A program made the position numbers and the translations under genes. From the NCBI GenBank assembly GCA_016223165.1, contig JACRPO010000003.1, forward strand, positions 434,001 to 498,000: a stretch of 64,000 nucleotides of DNA. Direction: 5' to 3'. Source of the stretch: Burkholderiales bacterium (GTDB lineage Bacteria; Pseudomonadota; Gammaproteobacteria; Burkholderiales; Burkholderiaceae_C). Under the pieces are notes generated by a model. It made no database searches. It had not been told where the DNA came from and saw nothing but the letters and a program-made list of their open reading frames with translations. Positions 18,741 through 27,921 of the stretch are shown here, piece by piece (within the stretch, counting starts at the first letter, position 1; every line of letters starts with the position of its first letter).

Positions 18741-19310
18741 ATGAGCGCGCCCATGAGCGCGCCCTCGCCTCCCTACAATCCGCAGCCTTCGAAGCCGGCT
18801 GCGAGCCCATCGTCGATGCCCACGCGCCAGCCGCCCCGTGCCCCCGCCGCCAGATCGCGCAGCCCCCGCGGCGCCGATGCCACGGTGCCCTTCGACTTCC
18901 AGAGCGACTCGCTCGGCTACGCCATCCGCCGCGCGCAGGTGCGCGCCTACGAGCTCTTCTTCGAGATGGTGGCCACACCCGAGCTCTCGCCGGCACGCGT
19001 CACGGCCCTGTCCATCATCTCGATGGAACCCGACATCAGCCAGGCCACGCTCGCCAAGCGGCTGGACGTGGCCGGGCCGAGCGTGCTGAAGCTGGTCGAT
19101 GCGCTCGAGGATGCGGGCCTCATCAGTCGCGCCGACGTGGCCGGCGACCGCCGCCGCTACTCGCTGGTGCTCACCGCCACCGGCCGCAAGAAGCTCGCGG
19201 CGCTGCAGGCCAGCCTCGCCGAATACGAGGCGCGCCTGGCGGCCGGGCTCACGGCGTCGGAACGCGCGCAGCTGAAGGCCCTGCTGCAGCGCGTGGCCGC
19301 GGCCGGGTGA
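18741..19310 (+). CDS. MarR family transcriptional regulator
   Basis: 189 residues from the ATG at 18741. The first 50 residues are proline/serine-rich and disordered; the ATG at 18753 is an equally possible start. The winged-helix follows: ISMEPDISQATLAKRLDVAG as the reading helix-turn-helix, VLKLVDALEDAGLISR, and the wing AGDRRRYSLVLTATGRKKL. MarR regulators commonly repress hydroxycinnamate genes and are released by the CoA thioester, and this one lies 118 bases downstream of fcs. It may act at the ATCGATA/GGTTAAC sites; that link is inference. Confidence 0.85.
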   Translation: MSAPMSAPSPPYNPQPSKPAASPSSMPTRQPPRAPAARSRSPRGADATVPFDFQSDSLGYAIRRAQVRAYELFFEMVATPELSPARVTALSIISMEPDISQATLAKRLDVAGPSVLKLVDALEDAGLISRADVAGDRRRYSLVLTATGRKKLAALQASLAEYEARLAAGLTASERAQLKALLQRVAAAG

Positions 19311-19374
19311 CGTTGACGGCCCGGACGATGCACAACACGCGCAACACGCGCATGAGGCGCACGAGGCGGCCGCG

Positions 19375-20136
19375 ATGAGCAACACCCCCACCCTCGTGCT
19401 GCTGCCGGGCCTGCTGTGCGACGCGGCCGTGTGGGCAGCCGGGACCGAAGCGTTGGCGGGCGTGCGGTGCATCGTCCCGTCGTACGGCCTGGCCGACTCG
19501 CTGCCGGCGATGGCGCAAGCGGTCCTCGCGGCATTGCCTGCCGGCCTCGCTGGTCCGCAAGGCCGCTTTGGCCACTGTGGCAGCTTCGACCGCTTCTCGC
19601 TGGCCGGACACTCGATGGGTGGGCGCGTCGCCCTGGAGCTGATGCGCCTCGCCCCCGAGCGTGTCGAGCGGTTCGCGCTGCTGGACAGCGGGCTCGATCC
19701 TCTGCCCGAGAGCGAGGCCGGCGAGCGCGAGCGGGACGGCCGCCTGGCCCTGCTGGCGCTGGCCCGGCGCGAGGGCATGCGCGCGATGGCGCTGCAATGG
19801 GCGCGCGGCATGGTGCACCCGGACCACGTCACGCAGCCGGTCTTCGAGCAGGTGGTCGCGATGGTCTGTCGCAGCACGCCCGAGGTCTTCGAGCGCCAGA
19901 TCCATGCGCTGCTCGCGCGCCCCGATGCACGCTCGGTCTTTGCCAACGTGCACTGCCCGACGCTGCTCGCCTGCGGCCGCCAGGACGCCTGGAGCCCGCT
20001 CGCGCGCCACGAACAGATGCAGCGGCTGCTGCCGCACGCGACGCTGACCGTCATCGAGGACAGCGGGCACATGGCGCCGATGGAGCAACCGGCGGCGGTT
20101 GCGGCGGCGCTGCGAACCTGGATGGCTTGCAGCTGA
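19375..20136 (+). CDS. Alpha/beta hydrolase
   Basis: 253 residues. LVLLPGLLCDAAVW gives the oxyanion region, FSLAGHSMGGRVALEL the nucleophile elbow with Ser in GHSMG, and the C-terminal part carries an Asp (ACGRQDAWSP) and the catalytic His in EDSGHMAPMEQP. A complete triad is therefore visible. It is the last gene of the rightward catabolic group, 64 bases after the MarR gene; an ester or thioester of an aromatic acid is a plausible substrate but not shown by the sequence. Confidence 0.85.
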   Translation: MSNTPTLVLLPGLLCDAAVWAAGTEALAGVRCIVPSYGLADSLPAMAQAVLAALPAGLAGPQGRFGHCGSFDRFSLAGHSMGGRVALELMRLAPERVERFALLDSGLDPLPESEAGERERDGRLALLALARREGMRAMALQWARGMVHPDHVTQPVFEQVVAMVCRSTPEVFERQIHALLARPDARSVFANVHCPTLLACGRQDAWSPLARHEQMQRLLPHATLTVIEDSGHMAPMEQPAAVAAALRTWMACS

Positions 20137-20335
20137 TGGGCCGCTGATCGGCCGCTGACGGAGGCGCGGACGCAGCCACTGCCGGCACCGGCAGGGCACT
20201 GGCGCGGGCGGTCGCGGCCACGCGCCGGGCATGCGGCTTGCCACCCTCGGGGCAGCCGCCTCCGTGCAGCCTCGCGCAGCCCAACGGCGCTGCCTGCGCG
20301 GCTGCGTACGCCCCGCTGGCGGCGAAAGGCCTGCC

Positions 20336-20791
20336 ATGAACCTGGACGATCTGACCGACACCCTGAACGACCTCATCGAGACCTGCAAGGACGGCGAGTA
20401 CGGTTTCCGTTCCAGCGCCGAACACGTGCGCAGCCGGGCCACGCGCGCCGAGCTGCTGCAGCATGCCGAGGAGTGCCGGCGCGCCGCCGCCGAGCTGCAG
20501 GATTGCGTGGCGCAGTACGGCGGCCGGCCTGAACACAGCGGCACCGCCGCCGGCGCCATCCACCGCGGCTGGGTGGCCGTGAAGAGCAAGCTCGCCCGCT
20601 ACGACGACGAGACGATCCTCGCCGACACCGAGCGCGGCGAGGACATCGCGCTGGCGCGCTATCTCAACGCCCTGGAGGCCGACCTGCCCGGCGACGTGCG
20701 TGCGCTCGTCGAACGGCAAGCGCTCGGGCTGAGACGCAACCAGGAGCACGTGCACATGCTGCGCGAGCAGGCGCACGCCACCCGGGTGTAG
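20336..20791 (+). CDS. PA2169-family four-helix-bundle protein (DUF2383)
   Basis: 151 residues from the ATG at 20336 (GAAAGG upstream); the longer frame upstream is not used. All-alpha, with NDLIETCKDGEYGFRSSAEHV at the start and NALEADLPGDVRALVERQ towards the end, as in the DUF2383/PA2169 family of ferritin-like four-helix bundles often found among stress genes. Function unproven. It starts the stress-type gene block. Confidence 0.85.
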   Translation: MNLDDLTDTLNDLIETCKDGEYGFRSSAEHVRSRATRAELLQHAEECRRAAAELQDCVAQYGGRPEHSGTAAGAIHRGWVAVKSKLARYDDETILADTERGEDIALARYLNALEADLPGDVRALVERQALGLRRNQEHVHMLREQAHATRV

Positions 20792-20837
20792 AGGTGGGCC
20801 GCGCCCTGCTCCTGCGCCCTGCCCCCGCCCGCCTCTG

Positions 20838-21230
20838 CTGACCATCGCCTTGCTCCTCGCCGGCGCGGTGCTGCGTCCCGGGCATGGTGGTCGGCATCGT
20901 GGTGTCGTCCGCCTTCGCCGCCTGGCTGCTCGAGCTGCCGTGGCCGGCGGCGCTGCTGCTCGCCGCCATGCTCTCGCCCACCGACCCGGTCCTCGCCTCC
21001 GAGGTGCAGGTCGTCTCCGTCCAGGACCGCGACGCGGTGCGCCTCACGCTGTCGGCCGAGGGCGGGCTGAACGACGGCACCGCGCTGCCCGCCGTCATGC
21101 TGGCGCTCGGGCTCATGGGCCTGCATGCGCTCGGGCGACGGCGCGCTGCCCGGCTGGTGGTGGCGCGACCTGCTTTGGCCGCTGGGCGGTGGTGCGCTCG
21201 TCGGCGCGCTGCTCGGCGCGGCGATTAACC
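20838..21230 (+). pseudogene. Remnant of a CPA1/NhaP-type Na+/H+ antiporter
   Basis: The conserved core LSPTDPVLASEVQV and LSAEGGLNDGTALPAVM of cation:proton antiporters is readable from 20884 on, with a small further piece (ALLLAGAVL) in another frame before it. A frameshift near 21120-21135 separates this from the continuing homologous stretch GDGALPGWWWRDLLWPLGGG. Both ends of the usual 500-600 residue protein are missing. The fragment stops where it meets the truncated CBS gene on the other strand. Confidence 0.75.
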
Positions 21231-21358
21231 GGGCGGTCGTCCTCGCAAACCGGCAGCGAGCCGACGTTGAGCCGGTCCATCAGGTGCGCGGCCCCCCTGA
21301 GGCTGTCGCTGGTGGACACCACCTGCACGTCGGTGGTCATGATCTCGGACACGTCCAT
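21113..21358 (-). pseudogene. 5' fragment of a CBS-domain gene
   Basis: An ATG at 21358 with upstream AAAGAGGA begins MDVSEIMTTDVQVV and LNVGSLPVCEDDR, the first half of a CBS domain. After about 42 residues (near 21233) homology ends and the frame runs on as antisense of the antiporter fragment to a stop at 21113. A full-length relative of the same type is present at 24861-25301. Confidence 0.75.
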
Positions 21359-21439
21359 GGCAGATCCTCTTTCGGCGTCGGTGGCGCCGGCGTGCGCGTG
21401 CTCCCGACGGGCCGGCGCCGGTTGGCGGCGGCACGGGCG

Positions 21440-21787
21440 TCAGTGGTCCCGGCCCGGTGAACGGACGCGCGCGAGCGCACGTTCCAGCTCTGCCTTCGAC
21501 ATCGTCGAGCGGTGCGCGATGTGCTTGTCCCTGGCCTCCTGGTACAGCTGCCGGTAGGTGCGGCCCTGCGCACCCTCGTGCGAACGCAGGCCGCCGCGCC
21601 GGCCGGGCGACAGGTCCTGCAGGGAGGTCGGGCTCGCCGTCGCGGCCTCGCCCTCCTGCGCGCGCACCTTGTTCACGGTGCGGGCGGCGATCTCCTCGGC
21701 GAGGTCCTCGCCGCGGCCGCGCCCGAGCAGGCCTTCCTTGATGTGCTGGTACTGGCGTTCGCGCTTGGCACTCCACTGCCTGGGCAT
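21440..21787 (-). CDS. Small basic 'plasmid stabilization'-type stress protein
   Basis: 115 residues with strong AAAGGAG upstream. PRQWSAKRERQYQHIKEGL and EDLAEEIAARTVNKVRAQ at the N terminus and a C-terminal STMSKAELERAL (SAP/Rho-N-like helical motif) match a protein widely annotated as plasmid stabilization protein in Burkholderiales and Pseudomonas, usually near stress genes. It is not a known toxin or antitoxin; the name is historical. Confidence 0.75.
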   Translation of the reverse strand: MPRQWSAKRERQYQHIKEGLLGRGRGEDLAEEIAARTVNKVRAQEGEAATASPTSLQDLSPGRRGGLRSHEGAQGRTYRQLYQEARDKHIAHRSTMSKAELERALARVRSPGRDH

Positions 21788-21881
21788 CTGGACACTCCTT
21801 TCTCGGCACTCGGGTTGTGCCGCAGCGCCGCCCCGGCAATCGGCGCGCCGGCCCGGCGCTGCGGTTTGCGGTGAATGGCGT

Positions 21882-22439
21882 TCAGGCGATCAGCACCCGC
21901 AGGTCTTCGGCATGCTCTTCCTCGTTGGCGAGGATCCCCTCGAGCAGGGTGCGTGTCGTCGGGTCCTTGTCGGCGACGAGCGCGATCATCTGCCGGTAGG
22001 CCTCGATCGCGACGCGCTCGGCGGCGAGGTCGGCCTTGATCATCGCCGTCAGGTCGGCCGCGTCGTCGTAGTCCGCGAGGCTGCGCGCGGCCAGCGAGTC
22101 GGGCCGGAAGTCGGGCTCGCCGCCGAGCTGGGCGATGCGCTCGGCGATGCGGTCGGCATGCCCGAGCTCCTCGTTCGCATGCGCGAGGAACTCCTCGGCG
22201 ACGTGCGGCGAAGCCAGGCCGTTGGCCATGAAGTAGTGGCGCCGGTAGCGCAGCATGCACACCAGTTCGGTGGCCAGCGCCCCGCCCAGCAGCGCCACGA
22301 TCTCCTCGCGCCAGGCGCCGGCACCGGGCGTCACGGCGCCCTCGTTCAGGTCGTGCCGCGCCGCCTGCAGCTTGCTCTGGTCCAGCCGCAACGGGGCGGA
22401 CATCCGCTCCTTGCCGCTGCCGGTTGCCACTCGGTTCAT
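21882..22439 (-). CDS. Ferritin-like/bacterioferritin-type four-helix protein
   Basis: 185 residues from the ATG at 22439 (AAGGAGAGATCG upstream). Helices carry potential di-iron ligands: Glu in LATELVCMLRYRRHYF, ExxH in HANEELGHADRI, Glu in AAERVAIEAY and ExxH in LANEEEHAEDL. That is the full two-Glu/two-ExxH pattern of the ferritin-like superfamily, so iron binding is likely. It is divergent from the glycoside hydrolase gene. Confidence 0.85.
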   Translation of the reverse strand: MNRVATGSGKERMSAPLRLDQSKLQAARHDLNEGAVTPGAGAWREEIVALLGGALATELVCMLRYRRHYFMANGLASPHVAEEFLAHANEELGHADRIAERIAQLGGEPDFRPDSLAARSLADYDDAADLTAMIKADLAAERVAIEAYRQMIALVADKDPTTRTLLEGILANEEEHAEDLRVLIA

Positions 22440-22488
22440 CGATCTCTCCTTGCGCTGTCCCGATGTCAATGTAGGCGGCTGCCCGTCG

Positions 22489-22605
22489 GGCCGATGTCGG
22501 CCTGCGCTCGTCGTGTGCGTAGGAGAAGGCCGATGGCCGATGTTTCACCGAACGCCCCAACGCAGACGCGCAGGGCCCGAGGCCGCCGCGTGCACCGCTG
22601 TGCAC
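22489..22605. promoter_or_regulatory. Divergent intergenic region with inverted repeats
   Basis: The 311 bases between the ferritin-like and GH15 genes contain no gene. GGCCGATGTCGGCC (22489-22502) is a perfect inverted repeat with 6-base arms, and two GTGCAC palindromes (22590-22595 and 22600-22605) lie exactly one helical turn apart. Either could be an operator for the divergent pair; no convincing promoter hexamers were found. Confidence 0.3.
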
Positions 22606-22750
22606 CATGACATGCCGCACCTTGTCGGCCCAGGCCTACGCCAGAGCGCGGCAATGTCCCATGGGGCCGCGGACGGCCGGCCGCCAGACTCCCTTCGGCC
22701 GCCTCGCCGCAGGCCGCGGAGGCAGGCCGTGCCGTTGCCTTCGTCGCACG

Positions 22751-24665
22751 ATGCCGCTCACTCCTTCGCCGAACGGTGTTCCGATCGCCGACTACGCGCT
22801 CATCGGTGACTGCCACAGCGCCGCGCTGGTGTCGCGCAGCGGTTCGATCGACTGGTGCTGTCTGCCGCGCTTCGACTCCGACAGCTGCTTCGGCCGCCTG
22901 CTCGACCGGCACGCCGGCCACTTCTCGATCACGCTCGCCGGGCGCCGCCGCACGCGCCGCCGCTACCTCGACGACAGCCTCGTGCTCGCCACCTGGCAGG
23001 GCGGCGGCACCGACGGCGACGCCAGCATCGAGACGATCGACTACTTCGCCATGCGCCGCGGCGGCCGCGAGCGGCCGCGCCGCGAGCTCGTGCGCATCGT
23101 GCAGGCGCTCGCCGGCCGGCCGCAGGTGCGCGTGCACTTCAGCCCGCGCCTGGACTACGGCGAGGTGCGGCCGTGGATCCATCGCGTCGCCGACAACGCG
23201 TTCGTTGGCCGTCGGCAGCAACACCGCGCTGCTGGTCAGCGGCGACATCGCGCTGCAGCCCGCCGGCGAGCACGACCTCGCCGCCGACTTCGAGATGCCG
23301 ACCGGCGCGCGGCTGTACCTGGCTGTGCAGGTGCTGCGGCCCGAAGCCATCGACGAGGCGCGCGCGCGCCTGCGCGACCGCGAGTCGGTCGACAGCCATC
23401 TGCGCGAGACGCTCGAGTGGTGGCGCAACTGGTCTTCGAAGCTGCAGGTACCGAGCGGCCCACACGGCCTGGCCGGCGAGCACGGGGCCTCGTTGCGGCG
23501 CTCGGCGATCACGCTGAAGGCGCTGACCTTCGCGCCGACCGGCGCCATCATCGCGGCGCCGACGACCTCGCTGCCCGAGGACCCCGGCGGCGTGCGCAAC
23601 TGGGACTACCGCTACAGCTGGGTGCGCGACTCGGTGTTCACGGTGCGCGCGCTCGGCGCCCTCGGCTGCGCCGCCGAGGCCGACGGCTTCAGGCGCTTCA
23701 TCCAGCGCAGCGCCGCGGGCAACGCGAAGGAACTGCGCGTCATGATCGCCGTCGACGGCAAGCGGCGCCTGCCCGAGTTGCCGCTCGGGCACCTCGAGGG
23801 CTGGCGCGGATCGCGGCCGGTGCGCATCGGCAACGCGGCCGGCACGCAGTACCAGGCCGACATCTGGGGCCTGCTGCTGGAGCTGGCCTGGCGCGCCAGC
23901 GAACGCGGCGTCGCGCCCGGACCCGACGAGTGGGCCTTCCTCGCCGAGGCCGCCGGCTGCGCGGCGCGGCAATGGCAGGAGCCCGACCAGGGCATCTGGG
24001 AGATCCGCGACGCGCCGCGGCACTTCGTGCACTCGAAGGTGATGTGCTGGGCGGCGCTGGACCGCGCGCTGCGCCTGGCCGAACGCCACGCGCTGCCCGC
24101 GCCGCTGCCGCGCTGGCGCGGCGCGCGCGAGGCGATCGGCGCCGCCGTGCTCGCCGAGGGCGTGGCGCGCGGCGGCGGGCACGGCCGGGGCGGGCACCGC
24201 AGCCACCGCAACCACGAAGGTCCGCCGCACTTCGTCGCCTCGTTCGGCAGCCGCGACATCGACGCGGCGCTGCTCCTGCTGCCGGAGTCGGGCTTCGTGG
24301 GCTGGCGCGACCCGCTGATGCTCGCCACCACCGACGCCATCGTGCGCGAGCTCGACTCTGGCGGGCTGATCCAGCGCTATCGCACGCCCGACGGCATCGT
24401 CGGCGACGAAGGCGCGTTCGTGGCCTGCACCTTCTGGCTCGCCGAGGGCCTGGCGCGCCAGGGGCGGCTCGAGCTGGCGCGGCACTACCACGCCAACGCC
24501 TGCCGCTGCGCCAACGACCTCGGGCTCTTCGCCGAGCAGTTCGACCCGGCGCGCCGCGAGCTGCTGGGCAATTTTCCGCAGGGGCTGTCGCACCTGGCGC
24601 ACCTGTCGGCGGCGCTGGCCCTGGGCTCGCTCGACGCGGTTGCAGAACTTGCCGCAGCTTCGTAG
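22751..24665 (+). pseudogene. GH15 glucoamylase/trehalase-like hydrolase, frameshifted
   Basis: Homology begins at the ATG at 22751 (PNGVPIADYALIGDCHSAAL, SGSIDWCCLPRFDSDSCFG), runs to about 23205, then continues in the next frame from AVGSNTALLVSGDIAL to 24665. Removing one base in ttcgttggcc (23201-23210) would restore a single protein of about 638 residues. The C-terminal (alpha/alpha)6 domain is complete: NWDYRYSWVRDS, GHLEGWRGSRPVRIGN, FVHSKVMCWAALDRAL and GDEGAFVACTFWLAEGL. It may be a real disabling mutation or a sequencing error; every other part looks functional. Relatives hydrolyse trehalose or alpha-glucans. Confidence 0.8.
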
Positions 24666-24706
24666 ACCGCGCGCCGCGGGGCGGCAGAACTTGCCGCAGC
24701 TTCGTT
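24643..24706. repeat. 22-bp direct repeat around the GH15 stop
   Basis: gcagaacttgccgcagcttc followed by gt occurs at 24643-24664 (containing the last codons and overlapping the stop region) and again at 24685-24706, a period of 42 bases. It looks like a small local duplication. Confidence 0.85.
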
Positions 24707-24860
24707 CGCCGTTCGCGCGCGCCTGCGGCTGCGGCGGACGCAGGGGCGCGAGGAGGGCGCGAGAGGGCCGCTGTCGGGAATGCAGCTTGCCGCGCGTGGC
24801 GACGCACTTCGCGCCGGTGCACGCCGGCCGGCGCCTCAACCCAGCCACGGAGGTTTCATC

Positions 24861-25301
24861 ATGCGAGTCAGTGAAGCGATGACGCGCGAAGTCCGCGTCA
24901 CGGAGCCGAACCAGACGATCCGCGAAGCCGCGCGGCAGATGGCCGCCATCGACGCCGGCGCGCTGCCGGTGGGCGAGAACGACCGCCTCGTCGGCATGAT
25001 CACCGACCGCGACATCGCCGTGCGCGCGGTGGCGCTCGGACTCGGCCCCGACACCCGGGTGCGCGACGTCATGTCGCAGGAGGTCCTCTACTGCCACGAG
25101 GACGACACCGTCGAGCATGTGGCCGGCAACATGGGCGACATGCAGGTGCGGCGGATGCCCGTCGTCGACGAAGACAAGCGCCTCGTGGGCATCGTGTCGA
25201 TCGGCGACCTCGCGCAGTGCGAGCCGGGGCATAACACCGGCCAGGCGATGGCCGGCATCACGCGCCAGGGCGGCGCGCACTCGCAGGCGGCGGCGCTCTG
25301 A
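24861..25301 (+). CDS. Two-CBS-domain (Bateman) protein
   Basis: 146 residues from the ATG at 24861 with CGGAGG upstream. Two CBS repeats: MRVSEAMTREVRVTEPNQT to DRLVGMITDRDIAV, and VRDVMSQEVLYCHEDDT to KRLVGIVSIGDLA. No fused effector domain. Such free-standing pairs bind adenine nucleotides and usually report energy state; here it belongs to a stress-type block. Confidence 0.9.
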   Translation: MRVSEAMTREVRVTEPNQTIREAARQMAAIDAGALPVGENDRLVGMITDRDIAVRAVALGLGPDTRVRDVMSQEVLYCHEDDTVEHVAGNMGDMQVRRMPVVDEDKRLVGIVSIGDLAQCEPGHNTGQAMAGITRQGGAHSQAAAL

Positions 25302-25312
25302 CTCCCGCCACC

Positions 25313-27787
25313 TCACCTGACGAAGCGATCCCAGCGACCGTAGGGGTTGCGGATCGCGCCGCGCGGCAGGCTGAGCGCGATCAGCGCCACGCCGGCAGCG
25401 ACGCCGGCGGCGCTCGCGAGAGCGCTGCCGGCGCCTTCGAGCAGCCACGGCGCGACTACGAGCCAGGCACCGAAGGGCACGAGCAGCAGGCGCAGGCGGC
25501 GCGCCACCTCGGCCCAGGCGCTGACGGCGATGACGATGACGAGCGAGCCGACAAAATGGTCGCTGTCGGCCATCGCCCCCTGCGTGCCGAAGAGCAGCGG
25601 CGTGCACATCAGCGCCACACCGATGGCGATGCAGGCGTTCAGCGTCCACGGCGCCGTGAGGCCGCCGCCGAGCATCTCGCGCACGAACCGCGCCGGCGGC
25701 TGGTCGAACTCGAACGAGGCGTCCTTCGTGCCGCCGGCCATCGTGTCGCCGTGCCAGAACACGTGCCACAGCGGCCGGCCGACGCGCCGGCGTTCGAGCA
25801 GGAACTGCACCGTGGCGACGATCTCGTCGAGCGAGTACGGGATCATGATCACCATCGCCGCCGCGGCCACGAGGCACAGGGTGCACCAGGTGCCGATCCA
25901 GATCGGCTGGATGACGATGAAGAAGATGCTCACGCCGCCCAGCGGCACCACGAGCACGCCGAACAGCACCACCATCCACGGCATCGTGCGCCAGCGCTTG
26001 CGGTCGCCCATGATCCCCGACAGCGCCTCGAGCATGTAGCCCAACGCGCCGAGGCCGGCGTCGGGCACCGGCCAGGCGCGCGACATCTCCGAGGTGATGA
26101 TGGTCTCGGTGCCGCGGCCGAAGAACGGATCCCACGCACTCGGGATGTGGCCGAGCTGATAGGCGGCCATGTAGCGCGCGATGAAGAAGCCCGCAAAGGC
26201 GAGCACGATGATCGGCAGGCGCTGCGTCCAGTCCGACGGCGAGTAGTCCCAGCCCGGCGGGATGTCCGGGCCGACGGCCATGCCGACCGGGCTCATGCCG
26301 GGCATGTGCGGCACGAGGATGGCCAGCGAGATCACCAGCGTGCCGACCAGCGTGTCGTTCACGTACGCGGCCGGGCTCGTCGTCCAGAAGACGAGCGGCG
26401 CGGCCAGCAGCCAGCAGCCGACGAGCGCGTTGGCCCACTGCGCCCACCCGAAACGGCGCGCCATCGACAGCGCCGCGAAGGCGACGACGAGCGCGCCGCT
26501 GGCGACATCGCTCGTGCGCATCGCCGGCTCGCCGGCATAGCCGAGCGCGAACGGGCTGCAGGCGAGCCACAAGCCGAGGAACGCGGCGACGAAGTGCGTC
26601 CACAGCGTGCCCTTGCGCAGCTCCGTCATCTCGGCGAGATGGTGCGTGAGCGCCTTCTTCTCGCCTTCGTCGAGCGCGGCGCGCTGCGCCGGGGTGACGC
26701 CCTCGGGCGAGACGAGCCCGTGGCGCGCGTACCAGGCGCCGCGGTCGGCCTTCAGCGCCTGGACCATGCCCGGCAGCGCCTGGCGCAGCCGGTGGCGGGG
26801 CTGCCAGCCGAGCAGCGAGGCGGCTCGCGCGGTGTCGAGCTCGAAGTGGTCGTCGGCGCGATCGATCATGAACGGCTTGATGAATGGCTCCTCGCCCTGG
26901 TCGATCGCGTCAGGGGTGACTTCCTCGGCCTTGTCCTGCAGCCACGCGCCGGCCTTGGCCACCGGCTTCGGGATGGCGTGCGTGGGCCAGTCGGCGCGGC
27001 CGTGGATCAGCCGCGCGAGCTCGTGCTGCAGCTCGGCATAGGACGGCGGCGGGCCCGGCTCGCCGATGAGCAGCGTCGTGTCCGGCGGCAGCGTGTGGCG
27101 GCGCTCGACGGCGCGCACGATCGCGTCCACCAGGTCGTCGACGTGCACGAAGGCCTGCCCGCGGCGCGAATCACCCGGGAACAGCCGGCTGGTCAGGGCA
27201 CCCGAATCGATGCGCTGGATCTGCTGCGCCAGCGGCGCCGAGTCGCACTGGTCGGTGTACACGCCGGCGATGCGCAGCACGACGATGGGCACCGTGTCGT
27301 GGCGCGTGCGCACGACGTTCTCGGCGTCGGCCTTCGAGCGCGGGTAGGCCCAGGCCGGATCGAGCGGCGAGGCTTCGTCGATCGGCCGGCCCGGCTCGGT
27401 GCCGCCGTGCACGAGCATCGTGCTGGCGTAGACGAACTGCTCGACCTCGAGCGTGCGCAGCGCGCGCAGCAGGCGCTCGGTGCCTTCGACGTTGACGCGG
27501 CGGTACAGCGGATTCGGCTCGCCGGTCATGTCGAAGTAGGCCGCGAGGTGGATCACCGAAGCCACCTTCGCGCCGTGGCGCTCGCGCACGCGCCCGATCG
27601 CGCCCTCGAGCGCCGGCGGCGAGGTGATGTCGACGGCGATGCAGTCGGCGTCGCCCGCGGGGCAGCGCACGTCCAGGCCGACGACCCGGTGCTGCTCGCG
27701 CAGGCGGGCGCAGAGCGCCTGGCCGATGGCGCCGCCGCAGCCGGTGACGATGACGGTGCCCGTTGCGGCGCTTGCTTCGCGGTCCAT
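25313..27787 (-). CDS. Fusion: SDR epimerase + SPW membrane repeats + VKOR-like domain
   Basis: 824 residues from the ATG at 27787. Residues 1 to about 320 are an extended SDR (VTGCGGAIGQAL loop, VIHLAAYFD, STMLVHGG, catalytic YPRSK). A linker leads to an SPW-type membrane module (LWTHFVAAFLGLWLACSPFAL), a four-helix VKOR-like domain with the redox motif WCTLC (about residues 633-637), and a second SPW-like module (APWTLNACIAIGVALMCTP). VKOR proteins oxidise quinol-linked disulfide systems in the membrane. Only one CxxC is obvious, and the usual loop cysteines are not. Convergent with the CBS gene, 11 bases apart. Confidence 0.8.
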   Translation of the reverse strand: MDREASAATGTVIVTGCGGAIGQALCARLREQHRVVGLDVRCPAGDADCIAVDITSPPALEGAIGRVRERHGAKVASVIHLAAYFDMTGEPNPLYRRVNVEGTERLLRALRTLEVEQFVYASTMLVHGGTEPGRPIDEASPLDPAWAYPRSKADAENVVRTRHDTVPIVVLRIAGVYTDQCDSAPLAQQIQRIDSGALTSRLFPGDSRRGQAFVHVDDLVDAIVRAVERRHTLPPDTTLLIGEPGPPPSYAELQHELARLIHGRADWPTHAIPKPVAKAGAWLQDKAEEVTPDAIDQGEEPFIKPFMIDRADDHFELDTARAASLLGWQPRHRLRQALPGMVQALKADRGAWYARHGLVSPEGVTPAQRAALDEGEKKALTHHLAEMTELRKGTLWTHFVAAFLGLWLACSPFALGYAGEPAMRTSDVASGALVVAFAALSMARRFGWAQWANALVGCWLLAAPLVFWTTSPAAYVNDTLVGTLVISLAILVPHMPGMSPVGMAVGPDIPPGWDYSPSDWTQRLPIIVLAFAGFFIARYMAAYQLGHIPSAWDPFFGRGTETIITSEMSRAWPVPDAGLGALGYMLEALSGIMGDRKRWRTMPWMVVLFGVLVVPLGGVSIFFIVIQPIWIGTWCTLCLVAAAAMVIMIPYSLDEIVATVQFLLERRRVGRPLWHVFWHGDTMAGGTKDASFEFDQPPARFVREMLGGGLTAPWTLNACIAIGVALMCTPLLFGTQGAMADSDHFVGSLVIVIAVSAWAEVARRLRLLLVPFGAWLVVAPWLLEGAGSALASAAGVAAGVALIALSLPRGAIRNPYGRWDRFVR

Positions 27788-27835
27788 GCCCGGGGGCGGG
27801 CAACGGGCGTTCCCGCATTTGCGGTGCCGCGCCAC

Positions 27836-27892
27836 GGCCCGTCCCGTGGCCCGTGTCCCGGCCCGTGCCCGGGTCCCTGTCCCGGCCGGCGT
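27836..27892. repeat. Low-complexity cccgtg/cccggc tract
   Basis: The divergent gap between the fusion gene and the MFS gene is filled by degenerate six-base repeats (cccgtggcccgtgtcccggc and similar). No promoter can be read through it. Confidence 0.6.
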
Positions 27893-27921
27893 CCCTCTTG
27901 ACGACACCGGCGCCAGCGACG

